Shown piece after piece: positions 25,081-32,416 of a stretch of DNA of 32,532 bases. The notes beneath the pieces were generated by a model that worked only from the letters and a program-made list of their open reading frames with translations, did not search any database and was not told the origin of the DNA. The stretch spans positions 1 to 32,532 of the forward strand of contig JAKURE010000006.1 of NCBI GenBank assembly GCA_022450005.1, read 5' to 3'. The stretch comes from Halobacteriales archaeon (GTDB taxonomy: Archaea > Halobacteriota > Halobacteria > Halobacteriales > Hikarchaeaceae). Both the position numbers and the translations under genes were made by a program. Position 1 is the stretch's first letter, and each line of letters starts with the position of its first letter.

Positions 25081-25515
25081 TTATTCTTCCAAAATTTTCA
25101 CACAAGTCTCTATGTCTTCTTTTTGGATGGTCTTCCTCCCTGCATGACGTGACAGGATCGCGCCCTTTCTTGCTATTTGGTCTGCATAATCTTCTAGATA
25201 TACTGCAAGAATCAATCTCGCATCATTGCCAATTCTATACCGATCATCAATTTCCGATCGCGCAATGCGATCAACAGGGGCAATAGGTAATACTAGCTCT
25301 CTTTCAGAATCTCTTTCTCCAATATCGAAATCTCCTTCCTGGATGGTTTTTCTCCCATTTTCTCTCGCAATTTTAGCAGCCTCAATTGTGAGATTTGCAC
25401 CTTCTATTTGAATCAAACGGGCCAACTCTTCAGTTGCCTCAGAACTCACCCGGAGTGCACCCGAGTTCCTACGAATAATCGTATCTACTGGGGCAAATGG
25501 CAATTCCATACTCAT
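25081..25515 (-). CDS. Doublet archaeal histone
   Basis: This 144-residue protein consists of two histone folds joined head to tail. Fold one (residues 1-70) reads ELPFAPVDTIIRRNSGALRV, then EATEELARLIQ and GRKTIQEGDFD. Fold two (residues 74-144) reads LPIAPVDRIARSEIDDRYRI, then LAVYLEDYADQIA and GRKTIQKEDIE. The fused doublet and the wording of both halves closely match the haloarchaeal histone as I recall it; doublets are rare elsewhere (Methanopyrus). It binds and compacts or regulates DNA as a pseudo-dimer. The start is ATG 25513-25515; a second ATG two codons later is equally possible. Confidence 0.93.
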   Translation of the reverse strand: MSMELPFAPVDTIIRRNSGALRVSSEATEELARLIQIEGANLTIEAAKIARENGRKTIQEGDFDIGERDSERELVLPIAPVDRIARSEIDDRYRIGNDARLILAVYLEDYADQIARKGAILSRHAGRKTIQKEDIETCVKILEE

Positions 25516-25556
25516 ACTTCACACGGCAAGATGTATGGGCTTAACCCTTCCTTTCT

Positions 25557-26993
25557 CTACCACTTCGGATAGTTCTGTATCCATGGTCTAGTTTCTTCCA
25601 AAGCCCCTGCAACTGCTAATACAATATCATCCCTAAACCTTGGGCCGACTATCTGTATCCCCGTTGGCAACCCATTCTTAGTCAATCCACTTGGAATCGA
25701 AGCCACTGGATTTCCTGTTAAATTAAATGGCCATGTAAGCGAAGTCCCGTGCTTCATTGGAATCGAAACACCCCCAATCTCTGTGGGGATTTCTGCGTCT
25801 GGATGTGGTGGAACTGCCATGGTTGGAGTCGCCAATACATCTACTGAATCCAATAATCTCGATAAACTCACATAGAATTCTGTCCGTAGGTTGTTTGCCA
25901 AACGATACTCCAATACCCCTTTTCTCTCCCCCGACTGGATGCGATCAATAATGACAGGGGACACAACACTTTGATGTTCCATAAGATCAATACCCGTTGA
26001 AATTTTTAGATTATGTGCGGTTTCTGCATAGACTATCTCTAACCCGATCATCAGTACTTCGTGCAATTTCTCCCATTCTGAAAATTCTATTTCTGTATAT
26101 ACAATTTCTGCACCTGCCTCTTCCAATCCCTCTAATGCATCTTCAATTTTTTGTACGACATCTTCTTCAATTGGCTTATCCAAAAACGTGCGATCATATC
26201 CTACTTTCATACCTTCCACTCCTTTTCCAACAGCTGAAACATATTCCCCTTCAAATACCGGGAGGCTATCAGGATCTTCGGGGTGTGGACCTGCTATTAC
26301 ATCTAACATCATTGCTGCATCTTCTACCGTCCGCGTCAATGGTCCACTCGCTGCAAACGGGAGATGATATTTAAATGCATCTGGGCGCATCGCATGGGGC
26401 ACTCTCCCCACAGACGGAAAATGACCATATAAATTACACATACAAGCTGGACCTCTAATAGACCCTGCATGATCTGATCCTTGTGCCCACGGGACCATAC
26501 CCGACGCCACCGCAGCAGCACTTCCCCCCGAAGACCCACCCGGTGTAACTTCTATATCGAACGGATTCGCTGTCCTCCCAATTATTTCATTATATGTGAT
26601 CCCCTTATGTCCAAACTCTGGAGTATTGGTCTTCCCCACAACAATAGAACCTGCTCTCTCTAATCGCTCAACTAGTGGTGCATCCCGATCAGGAATATAG
26701 TTGGAAAATGGAACCGAACCAAATGTATGTACTATCCCTTTTTTAAATGCAAACAAATCTTTCACTGCGACCGGAACGCCCACACATGGGCCTATAGCTT
26801 CTCCCCGTTCTATTCGATTTTCTAATACCCGGGCCGACTCCCTCGATTCGTCTTCTAATATTGTAATAAATGCATTTATTTTTGGATTAATTTTTTCAAT
26901 TCGAGCCAAGGTAGATTCGATGACCTCTGTTGGTGAGGTTTTTCTCTCGGCTACATCTTTTGCAATCTGCACCGCAGATTTGCACACTTTCAC
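25557..26993 (-). CDS. Amidase (amidase signature family)
   Basis: This 478-residue amidase signature enzyme hydrolyses amides to acid and ammonia. The catalytic triad is visible as K78 (VPVAVKD), the cis-Ser at S154 in PGGSSGGSAA and the nucleophile S178 in GSDHAGSIRGPA; the S154-S178 spacing of 24 is the family norm. GatA is a relative, but the divergent C-terminal half (DSVDVLATPTMAVPPHPDAE, NLTGNPVASIPSG) points to a stand-alone amidase rather than a tRNA amidotransferase subunit. The ATG overlaps the RPA stop (4 bp), so it is translated from the RPA transcript. It could convert the amide product of a nitrile hydratase. Confidence 0.88.
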   Translation of the reverse strand: MKVCKSAVQIAKDVAERKTSPTEVIESTLARIEKINPKINAFITILEDESRESARVLENRIERGEAIGPCVGVPVAVKDLFAFKKGIVHTFGSVPFSNYIPDRDAPLVERLERAGSIVVGKTNTPEFGHKGITYNEIIGRTANPFDIEVTPGGSSGGSAAAVASGMVPWAQGSDHAGSIRGPACMCNLYGHFPSVGRVPHAMRPDAFKYHLPFAASGPLTRTVEDAAMMLDVIAGPHPEDPDSLPVFEGEYVSAVGKGVEGMKVGYDRTFLDKPIEEDVVQKIEDALEGLEEAGAEIVYTEIEFSEWEKLHEVLMIGLEIVYAETAHNLKISTGIDLMEHQSVVSPVIIDRIQSGERKGVLEYRLANNLRTEFYVSLSRLLDSVDVLATPTMAVPPHPDAEIPTEIGGVSIPMKHGTSLTWPFNLTGNPVASIPSGLTKNGLPTGIQIVGPRFRDDIVLAVAGALEETRPWIQNYPKW

Positions 26994-28099
26994 TCTGACC
27001 TCTCTAAAATACTTATTGAAGTTTTCCAGTTAGTAGATGCTTCCAAATCTTCTTGCCAACCTTCTTTCACCAGAATATCTGTACACAATATTTTGTCCCC
27101 TGGCCCTATCTCAATATCTGCCCTTTCATCCCATAACGCCATTCGTATTTCACCGGTGTCATCTTTAATTCTAATATTCCTAACTTGGCCCTTTGTCCCA
27201 TCTTTTCGATCAAATACTCTTGTTGGATCTGCTACTACGATGACACCTTGAATATCTGCGGTATCTCCTATTTCTAGCGTATTTATTTTGTTCGATTTTA
27301 CAGAAAATTCAACTTCTCCTTCTACTATGTTAACCGATCCTCCCTTTCCAACATGTAGTTCTAGTTGGGATTCTCGTTTCCGTATGTACCCTTTCGCCAC
27401 CTCTATCGATTTCCCCTCTATAATTGATTCTATTATTTGTGTTTGCTTGTCCCATAACACAAGCCTGATTCTCCCCGTCTCGTCACTTATGGTTATACTA
27501 GCTACTTTCCCTTCTGAACCATCCGATCTAGAAAACGTCCGTTCTGATTCAACCGATAGTACTCTCCCAACTACCTGCACATTAGCTGCACCAGATACCA
27601 GATCTCCAATCTTACACTCCTCCATGACGTCTACTCGAATGTTTGTGTCTTCATCTATTATACTTCGATTTACACTGACTTCGATTTCACCCTCACGTTC
27701 ACGCGAAAATCCTTGTATTCGTAATACTTGTCCTATCTCTAACTCTTGTTCTATCGCTTTCGCATATTCATTCCAAAATGCCGCTCGTATCCTCCCCGTT
27801 TCATCCGCTAATTCAACGTTTAGTACATATCCCTTTTCTTCTTCTCCCTCCTTGTCGAACTCATGAATCTGGCCTATCGACATGACCTTTGCGATGAATC
27901 TAACCTCTTCATCTGAACCTGCCTTTATATCACTAATTGCACATTGAACCTTTCCATTCTGCTCATACTCAATCAACATTTCTGCAACATCTTCGTCGAT
28001 CAAACCCCCCATTTGATTTATCTTTTCCTGCACTGTACTTTCAACCACATCTTCTACCTTTTCAGGCCCATTCGATTCCTTGTTGTCCACGTCGTCCAT
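26990..28099 (-). CDS. rpa: Replication protein A, single-stranded DNA-binding, three OB folds
   Basis: This protein has 369 residues from the ATG at 28097-28099 (MDDVDNKES), with GAGGAG upstream; an ATG at 28126 would add nine residues. After an acidic N-terminus come three OB-fold repeats with the family rhythm: DETGRIRAAFWNEYA, DETGRIRLVLWDKQTQI and DDTGEIRMALWDERADI. Each OB fold binds single-stranded DNA, so the protein protects DNA in replication and repair. There is no C-terminal zinc finger, unlike some archaeal RPAs. The amidase gene is translationally coupled downstream, an odd partner. Confidence 0.88.
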   Translation of the reverse strand: MDDVDNKESNGPEKVEDVVESTVQEKINQMGGLIDEDVAEMLIEYEQNGKVQCAISDIKAGSDEEVRFIAKVMSIGQIHEFDKEGEEEKGYVLNVELADETGRIRAAFWNEYAKAIEQELEIGQVLRIQGFSREREGEIEVSVNRSIIDEDTNIRVDVMEECKIGDLVSGAANVQVVGRVLSVESERTFSRSDGSEGKVASITISDETGRIRLVLWDKQTQIIESIIEGKSIEVAKGYIRKRESQLELHVGKGGSVNIVEGEVEFSVKSNKINTLEIGDTADIQGVIVVADPTRVFDRKDGTKGQVRNIRIKDDTGEIRMALWDERADIEIGPGDKILCTDILVKEGWQEDLEASTNWKTSISILERSE

Positions 28100-28208
28100 T
28101 TCTAAATTACTCCTCACTACTCGCACACTGGTGAAAGGTTTATCGCCTCATTTCTGCTAAATCTAGAAACAAAACTCTCTTTACAAAAAATATTGTAGTC
28201 TCTACTCT

Positions 28209-28281
28209 GTCCAATTAGGGTAGTGGACTATCCTACGGGCTTGCGGAGCCTGTGACCGGGGTTCGAATCCCCGATTGGACG
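28209..28281 (+). tRNA. tRNA-Arg (GCG)
   Basis: This 73-nt tRNA has acceptor GTCCAAT/ATTGGAC, anticodon arm CGGGC-TTGCGGA-GCCTG with anticodon GCG, T arm CGGGG-TTCGAAT-CCCCG and discriminator G. There is no intron and no encoded CCA. It lies between the RPA gene and the small membrane-protein cluster. Confidence 0.93.
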
Positions 28282-28373
28282 TCCCTGAGTGTGGTACACA
28301 TACTCCCGATTACCATCTCAAAACAATCAGACTAAGTAAGGACGGTTGCTCCCTTTCGATGAGGATATATAAA

Positions 28374-28640
28374 ATGTCTATTGACCCATCAAAACTCACC
28401 GTCGGTAATCTGTTAAAAGAAATCTCAAATATTGAGGATATCAACGAATTAAAAGAGATCTTATCTGCAGAAACAACAGGAAAAAATCGCAAAGGTGCAC
28501 TGAGCGGAATTCAACAACAGATCGAATCAATTGAAGTTCTTGGCCCCAGTGGAGTTGCCTCTCCAAACCGATATTTGAAACCACTATATTATCTTGTATT
28601 CATACTCCTCGCCGCCTGGGCAATCTCGAATTTCATTTAA
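28374..28640 (+). CDS. Small protein with one EtfA-type helical module and a C-terminal transmembrane segment
   Basis: This 88-residue protein starts from the ATG at 28374 (MSIDPSKLTV); a longer frame begins inside tRNA-Arg and is rejected. Residues 3-51 are a module found three times in the N-terminus of EtfA in this window; the copy is about 60% identical to the first EtfA copy (30 of 49 positions by hand). Residues 66-88 (YLKPLYYLVFILLAAWAISN onward) form a single hydrophobic span at the C-terminus, so the module should face the cytoplasm if tail-anchored. It may tether or dock something related to the electron-transfer complex. The DUF2892-like gene starts 6 nt downstream. Confidence 0.8.
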   Translation: MSIDPSKLTVGNLLKEISNIEDINELKEILSAETTGKNRKGALSGIQQQIESIEVLGPSGVASPNRYLKPLYYLVFILLAAWAISNFI

Positions 28641-28646
28641 TGATCT

Positions 28647-28853
28647 ATGAAACTAATAGTGGTAAATCAAAATAACCCCGAACGAATCTTTCGAGCAATG
28701 GTCGCACTTATATTTTTAGGTATGGCTGTATTTATGGATCCGGGACTTTTGCGCCTCATTTCCCTCTTCAGTGGACTTGGATTGATGTTTAATGCAATCA
28801 CTGGAACTTGTTTCTTTTACCGATTCCTTGGGTACAGTAGCTGCCCAACCTGA
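28647..28853 (+). CDS. DUF2892-like (YgaP-type) small membrane protein
   Basis: This 68-residue protein has two hydrophobic spans, FRAMVALIFLGMAVFM and LLRLISLFSGLGLMFNAITG. It has the family features ERIFRA at the start and TGTCFFYRFLGYSSC at the end, typical of DUF2892/YgaP membrane domains, often linked to sulfur-transfer (rhodanese) proteins in bacteria. No rhodanese is present here. The two Cys at the end (TGTC and SSC) are usual for the family. It starts 6 nt after the module-plus-TM gene, so the two form an operon. Confidence 0.8.
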   Translation: MKLIVVNQNNPERIFRAMVALIFLGMAVFMDPGLLRLISLFSGLGLMFNAITGTCFFYRFLGYSSCPT

Positions 28854-28915
28854 ACTTGATTCCCGCTATCATTTAACACAAAAGAATATGCCCTGTCAAT
28901 TCCTACCTATATCAA

Positions 28916-29017
28916 ATGTGTTGTAATGATACTCCCCATTCCCACTGTTGCCAATGCCACCCATGTACATGCGATCCTTGTCTCTGCACCGAAGAAGATC
29001 CTTGCAGATGCATGTAA
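28916..29017 (+). CDS. Cys-rich miniprotein B (33 residues, paralogue of A)
   Basis: This 33-residue protein has eleven cysteines, starting MCCNDTPHSHCCQCHPCTCD and continuing PCLCTEEDPCRCM. It shares the PCTCDPCLCTEE core and flanking Cys spacing with miniprotein A at 24918, with similar DNA (tgcgatccttgtctctgcac). It adds extra Cys at the N-terminus and lacks A's tail. Histidines H8, H10 and H15 add possible metal ligands. The start is the only ATG in frame after upstream codons without ATG. It lies between the DUF2892-like gene and a tiny TM peptide. I do not recognise the family; metal storage, sensing or a chaperone role are options. Confidence 0.7.
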   Translation: MCCNDTPHSHCCQCHPCTCDPCLCTEEDPCRCM

Positions 29018-29056
29018 TTTCGCCGACAAATATTCCATAAACAGGAGAAAACTAAA

Positions 29057-29170
29057 ATGACTATTGACCCATCAGACCAATATACAAAAAATCTAGTGAT
29101 TGGCCAAGTAGTACTCTATACCTTATTAGTACTCGCAGCCATTTCTTTCGCTTATTTTTTTATAAATTAA
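29057..29170 (+). CDS. 37-residue single-span membrane peptide
   Basis: ATG at 29057, preceded by AGGAG 10 nt upstream, encodes MTIDPSDQYTKNLVIGQVVL and a hydrophobic run (LYTLLVLAAISFAYFFIN) ending at TAA. The first six residues, MTIDPS, resemble the starts of EtfA (MTIDPK) and the 88-residue membrane protein (MSIDPS), which supports a related origin or a common docking tag. It would be a single-pass membrane peptide with a short cytoplasmic head. The function is unknown. The Shine-Dalgarno site and the shared start make it a likely gene despite the size. Confidence 0.6.
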   Translation: MTIDPSDQYTKNLVIGQVVLYTLLVLAAISFAYFFIN

Positions 29171-29187
29171 TGCCAAACTGCTACTAG

Positions 29188-29526
29188 TTACACCAAATAA
29201 ATCACGGTGTTATCTAAACCTATAAACCACTCATCGATTTCTCTAGCTGCTAAGTTATTTATCCTGGTGTTTTCCAATTCCTTTTCGTCGATTATTTGCT
29301 TTAATGCAACCCGATCAATATCTCCATTTTTTACTTTCCAACTGCAGTTTGTGCATAGGACAATTAAGTTCGAAAGTGTATGTGCCCCTCCATCTTCAGA
29401 CGGTTTGATATGGTGTACTCGTGGGGATTCTCCATGTAGATTCAACGTGCAATGTTCGCATCGCTGATCGCACCTCATAATGACCCCTCGCTCAACTCGT
29501 TTCTGTATGGCCCAGCCCCCAGGCAT
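29188..29526 (-). CDS. HNH endonuclease domain protein
   Basis: This protein has 112 residues from the ATG at 29524-29526 (MPGGWAIQKR); a GTG nine bases upstream is possible. The HNH core is CDQRCEHCTLNLHG, VHHIKPSEDGGAHTLSNLIVLCTNC, with two Cys pairs for the structural zinc and the HH and N residues for catalysis. Such small HNH proteins include homing, restriction and repair nucleases; no intron or methylase is nearby. The C-terminal 45 residues are a charged helix and an LDNTVIYLV end. The promoter is shared with the divergent DHFR-like gene and is nearly duplicated at 32417-32455. Confidence 0.8.
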   Translation of the reverse strand: MPGGWAIQKRVERGVIMRCDQRCEHCTLNLHGESPRVHHIKPSEDGGAHTLSNLIVLCTNCSWKVKNGDIDRVALKQIIDEKELENTRINNLAAREIDEWFIGLDNTVIYLV

Positions 29527-29532
29527 GATAGA

Positions 29533-29571
29533 CACTAGCTAGCATAATCTACACCCATTTATAGTTTCCGC
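29533..29571 (-). promoter_or_regulatory. Duplicated promoter block, copy 1, with CTAGCTAG palindrome
   Basis: On the minus strand this 39-nt block has CTATAAAT (a TATA box; complement of 29557-29564), then TATGCTAGCTAG just before the HNH start. It matches the block at 32417-32455 at 31 of 39 positions. The palindrome CTAGCTAG (29535-29542) sits where transcription should begin, about 25 nt from the TATA, a typical place for a repressor site. TTTATAGT on the plus strand lies about 22-28 nt from the GTG of the DHFR-like gene, so one TATA element may serve both directions. Confidence 0.5.
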
Positions 29572-29585
29572 AGACTATTCCTAAT

Positions 29586-30110
29586 GTGTCACAGCAAAGA
29601 GATCTCATTTTGTCTATTGCTGTAAGCGCCGATGGATTCATCGCCACACCCAACGGTGGAATCGATTGGTTACCTCAACCAAGAGAAGAAGAAGATTATG
29701 GGCATGCTGAATTCTTAGAACGCATTGATTGTGTAGTCATGGGTCGAAACACCTGGGAATTTGTTTCTGATCACGATGGAGGGGACTACTTTAGTCAGTT
29801 CGACTGTCACGTACTCTCTAGAGAAGATATCGTTGAGGGGTTCTGGATGGGTGATGGGATTGGGTATATTCACGAACTAAAAGAACAAGAAGGACTTGAT
29901 ATCTGGTTGGTAGGTGGTGGAATTCTTAGCGGGGAGTGTTTGGAAGCAGGAATCATTGATGAAATCATCCTCACCGAGGCCCCAATTACGTTAGGCGAAG
30001 GGTTACCTCTATTTGGAGAATATGGAACTGCCGTACCAGATTCGTGGTCATGTGTCTTTGAACGAGAGTTCTCAGATGGACTAATTCAAAAAACGTTTAG
30101 ACCACTTTAA
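29586..30110 (+). CDS. Dihydrofolate reductase-like / RibD C-terminal family reductase
   Basis: This 174-residue protein of the DHFR/RibD-C fold reads DLILSIAVSADGFIATPNGGIDWLPQ at the start and has VVMGRNTWEFV near residue 52. The NADPH motif LDIWLVGGGILSGECLEAGIIDEIILTEAP lies near residue 102, with an ending LGEGLPLF...RPL. Such stand-alone proteins (YyaP-like) reduce pterin- or flavin-pathway intermediates; a true folate reductase is less likely. The start is GTG at 29586. The stop overlaps the convergent lipoprotein stop by 4 bp. Confidence 0.83.
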   Translation: MSQQRDLILSIAVSADGFIATPNGGIDWLPQPREEEDYGHAEFLERIDCVVMGRNTWEFVSDHDGGDYFSQFDCHVLSREDIVEGFWMGDGIGYIHELKEQEGLDIWLVGGGILSGECLEAGIIDEIILTEAPITLGEGLPLFGEYGTAVPDSWSCVFEREFSDGLIQKTFRPL

Positions 30111-31417
30111 TAAATACAATCCCATTTCATCTTTTTCGTTTCCTCATCCCAACCCGCATAGATTGCATCTGTGCACCCTGGACCACATGTTTTATCCAAC
30201 CATTCCTGCTTAGTTAACCCCTCACTACATGCTATACAGGAAGCTGTCATCGCTTTACAACACGCCCACACCTCTTCTTCCCCCTGATCGTGATCTGCCC
30301 TATAACTTCCATCCGGTATCACTGTCGGGAAATTAAAACCCGAATCATTGAGCAGTTCAAACGCCAAGACATCTTTTTGCTCCAACTCGTCACGTGTACA
30401 AATTCCCCATTCCTCATTAATAATCTCAGATTCATCCTTACTCTCTACACACGCATGTGTAAGTTCAGGGTCCAATGCACCCATGTTGGCCATTAGAATC
30501 CAGTAAAAGTATTCCATAGTCTGACATCCATACCCGCAAGTTGGATCATAATATTTATACCACGCATCGTCTGGGTACTGCTTAGGTATATCTTTGAAGT
30601 AACCACCACGAGCCGTGTCCATCGCAACAGTAAGTTTTACACTGAGTTCTCCTTGACCACTCTCCAGTCTTTCTGGATCACCTTGCACATCTAGCCAAGG
30701 ATGATACTCACCATTCCCCAATTGCTCTGGGTATGCTCTGAACCACCCCCATGTAACAATGTGCCAAACTTCCTCTAAATTGGCATCCCATTCTCCCGGA
30801 CCACCATTTTTTATTGCATTGGCATTTGCTATCCCACCAAATACCCAGTTATCTCCACTTTCTATCTGCCCTCCACTATCGAACTCTCCATAAAACATAT
30901 TTGCGCCTAGTACTACCACATCTTCACAATGTGTATTGACATAATCACGGAACGCTTCTTTGTCTTTCCCCGTCCACACGGGGGAAAGATAATTGTTCTC
31001 AACTAATCCTCGCAATACGTTTGGATCATCTGGAACCCCATCTTCGTCATTGTCTATGTACTGTGCCAATACATTTGCAGTATGTTGCACTTTTTCTATC
31101 GGCGCATCTTCTGGGGCAATCACATAGACTCCAAATACATCTATAAATATATCCGCAAAATTACTCTCATTTACACATTCTACTGGATGTTCTGATAATA
31201 TCTCAAACGTAGGTACTCCGGGTGCTATAATCGAGGAAACCTGCTCTTTTGGAACTTCTTTCTTAGTATCTTCATCTCCATGATCCTCATGATCTTCTTC
31301 CCCATGATCGTGGTCAGAATGGTCAGAATGGCCCTGATCCGTTACAATCTCTCCTCCTCCTACACACCCTGCAAGCACAAGGCACACAACACACAGAATG
31401 ATTATAGAACGTTTCAC
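30107..31417 (-). CDS. His/Asp-rich secreted lipoprotein of unknown function
   Basis: This protein has 436 residues from GTG at 31415-31417, which overlaps the TspO stop (GTGA) and has GGGAGG 8 nt before it; earlier in-frame starts run through the tspO gene. The signal peptide MKRSIIILCVVCLVLAGC carries a lipobox LAGC, so Cys18 is likely lipid-anchored outside. A His/Asp-rich linker follows (HSDHSDHDHGEEDHEDHGDE, about residues 30-49), a probable metal-binding stretch. Then comes a domain of about 360 residues with a DNDEDGVPDD calcium-type loop, EEVWHIVTWGWFRAYPE and many Cys in the C-terminal half (CGYGC, ACCKAMTASCIACSE, CGPGC) that may form disulfides. I do not recognise the main domain. 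Confidence 0.8.
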   Translation of the reverse strand: MKRSIIILCVVCLVLAGCVGGGEIVTDQGHSDHSDHDHGEEDHEDHGDEDTKKEVPKEQVSSIIAPGVPTFEILSEHPVECVNESNFADIFIDVFGVYVIAPEDAPIEKVQHTANVLAQYIDNDEDGVPDDPNVLRGLVENNYLSPVWTGKDKEAFRDYVNTHCEDVVVLGANMFYGEFDSGGQIESGDNWVFGGIANANAIKNGGPGEWDANLEEVWHIVTWGWFRAYPEQLGNGEYHPWLDVQGDPERLESGQGELSVKLTVAMDTARGGYFKDIPKQYPDDAWYKYYDPTCGYGCQTMEYFYWILMANMGALDPELTHACVESKDESEIINEEWGICTRDELEQKDVLAFELLNDSGFNFPTVIPDGSYRADHDQGEEEVWACCKAMTASCIACSEGLTKQEWLDKTCGPGCTDAIYAGWDEETKKMKWDCIY

Positions 31418-31797
31418 CCAATCGCCTCCCACAAATAGGCAACGTTGATCAGAGATGCAAAGCTCATCCATGCGATATACGGCCAAACCAACATTGAAGC
31501 AACCCGGCTAACATCATAAACCAACATCGCATAATATGCGGTAAATGCGATCATGCCAAGGAGCATAATTAATGATACGGCGTAGGATGCAGAATTGAAC
31601 ACCTGTGGCCATAACAAATTCAATGTCAACTGAGCTATGAATAATCCAAAAACAAGATTTGAATTTTCCAACCCATCTCTGCTGATCCAAGCGAGAGAAA
31701 CACTGACACCCATGCAGATGTACAGGAACGTCCATACCGGCCCAATAACCCAACTAGGAGGTTGAAACCATGGACTATATTCAGAATCAAACGTCAT
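31414..31797 (-). CDS. TspO/MBR-family protein lacking the first transmembrane helix
   Basis: This 127-residue tryptophan-rich membrane protein matches TspO from the start of helix 2: WFQPPSWVIGPVWTFLYICMGVSVSLAW, then LFIAQLTLNLLWPQVFN and WPYIAWMSFASLINVAYLWEA. Four spans remain. Typical TspO has about 155-160 residues and five helices; here nothing before residue 9 resembles helix 1, and the upstream gene ends 1 nt before the start codon. It binds tetrapyrroles in known cases. It is in an operon between the F420-type nitroreductase and the lipoprotein. Confidence 0.85.
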   Translation of the reverse strand: MTFDSEYSPWFQPPSWVIGPVWTFLYICMGVSVSLAWISRDGLENSNLVFGLFIAQLTLNLLWPQVFNSASYAVSLIMLLGMIAFTAYYAMLVYDVSRVASMLVWPYIAWMSFASLINVAYLWEAIG

Positions 31798-31798
31798 T

Positions 31799-32233
31799 CT
31801 AAGCCACTTCCGCTACAAAAATTGGAATCATTCGATCTGTTTTATCTTGGTAGTCTTGGTATGGGGGATATGCTTCTACCCCTAGTCCCCACAATCTCTG
31901 GTATTCCTCTTCGTCTTCGACCTCTCTAACTGTCATAGAATGCACTTCAGTTTTATCTCTAACTTCTACATTTGGATCTGCTTTCAAGTTGTGGTACCAG
32001 TGAGGGTTCGCCGGCCTCCCACCCTTTGATGCAATAAGAACATACCGATCCCCGTCCATCACTTTCATCAGTGGAGTTTTTCTAATTGCCCCTGTTTTAT
32101 GACCGGTATTAGTAACAATAATCACTGGCAAATCCGTGTCTCTTAAATTCGTTCCTTCAGTCCCCCCGCTCCCTTCATATAATTCGACTTGATCTGCTAC
32201 CCACTCCCACGTACTGGGGATATATTTGCCCAT
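31799..32233 (-). CDS. F420-dependent nitroreductase (DDN family)
   Basis: This protein has 144 residues from the ATG at 32231-32233, which is preceded by GGAGG at good spacing; an ATG 18 nt earlier lacks this site. The protein is a split-barrel DDN/pyridoxamine-oxidase-like enzyme: LPVIIVTNTGHKTGAIRKTPLMKVMDGDRYVLIASKGG, NPHWYHNLKADPNVEVRDKT and PIFVAEVA. The family binds the deazaflavin F420, known from methanogens, haloarchaea and actinobacteria, and reduces quinones or other acceptors. It is followed after 1 nt by TspO and preceded by the zinc ribbon gene. Confidence 0.88.
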   Translation of the reverse strand: MGKYIPSTWEWVADQVELYEGSGGTEGTNLRDTDLPVIIVTNTGHKTGAIRKTPLMKVMDGDRYVLIASKGGRPANPHWYHNLKADPNVEVRDKTEVHSMTVREVEDEEEYQRLWGLGVEAYPPYQDYQDKTDRMIPIFVAEVA

Positions 32234-32252
32234 GCAATCCTCCAAAGACATC

Positions 32253-32414
32253 TCATTCTATAAGTTCTACGATTGTGTCTTGGGCATAACATTCTGGACA
32301 GAGTTTGTCCCCTTGCGCTGGCTCATCAAACACAGCGCTACACAGACCACATTGAAACTTCTTCGCAGAGCCTCCTGTTGCTTCTCCTTTCTTTTTATTC
32401 CATCCTATGGGCAT
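32253..32414 (-). CDS. Small zinc ribbon protein
   Basis: This protein has 53 residues from the ATG at 32412-32414 (MPIGWNKKKG). It has a basic N-terminus and a zinc ribbon formed by CGLCSAVFDEPAQGDKLCPEC, ending in an acidic tail (TIVELIE). An ATG 15 nt upstream is in frame, but the ATG at 32414 corresponds to the HNH start (MPGGW) when the duplicated promoters are aligned. It is probably a nucleic-acid-binding or partner-binding ribbon. It leads the operon of nitroreductase, TspO and lipoprotein, with a TGA-ATG gap of only 1 nt to the next gene's first ATG. Confidence 0.7.
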   Translation of the reverse strand: MPIGWNKKKGEATGGSAKKFQCGLCSAVFDEPAQGDKLCPECYAQDTIVELIE

Positions 32415-32416
32415 GG

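Noticed and set aside
27288-27866. Plus-strand reading frame of 192 codons opposite RPA
   Set aside because: It is Ser/Thr/Pro-rich shadow coding on the reverse of three OB folds, with no recognisable domain.
28275-28373. Longer form of the 88-residue membrane protein beginning at 28275
   Set aside because: It starts on a TTG inside tRNA-Arg. The ATG at 28374 gives the MSIDPSK start that matches EtfA.
31418-31486. Upstream start of the lipoprotein
   Set aside because: It overlaps the tspO gene and would bury the signal peptide. GTG at 31417 has a Shine-Dalgarno site and yields a clean lipobox.
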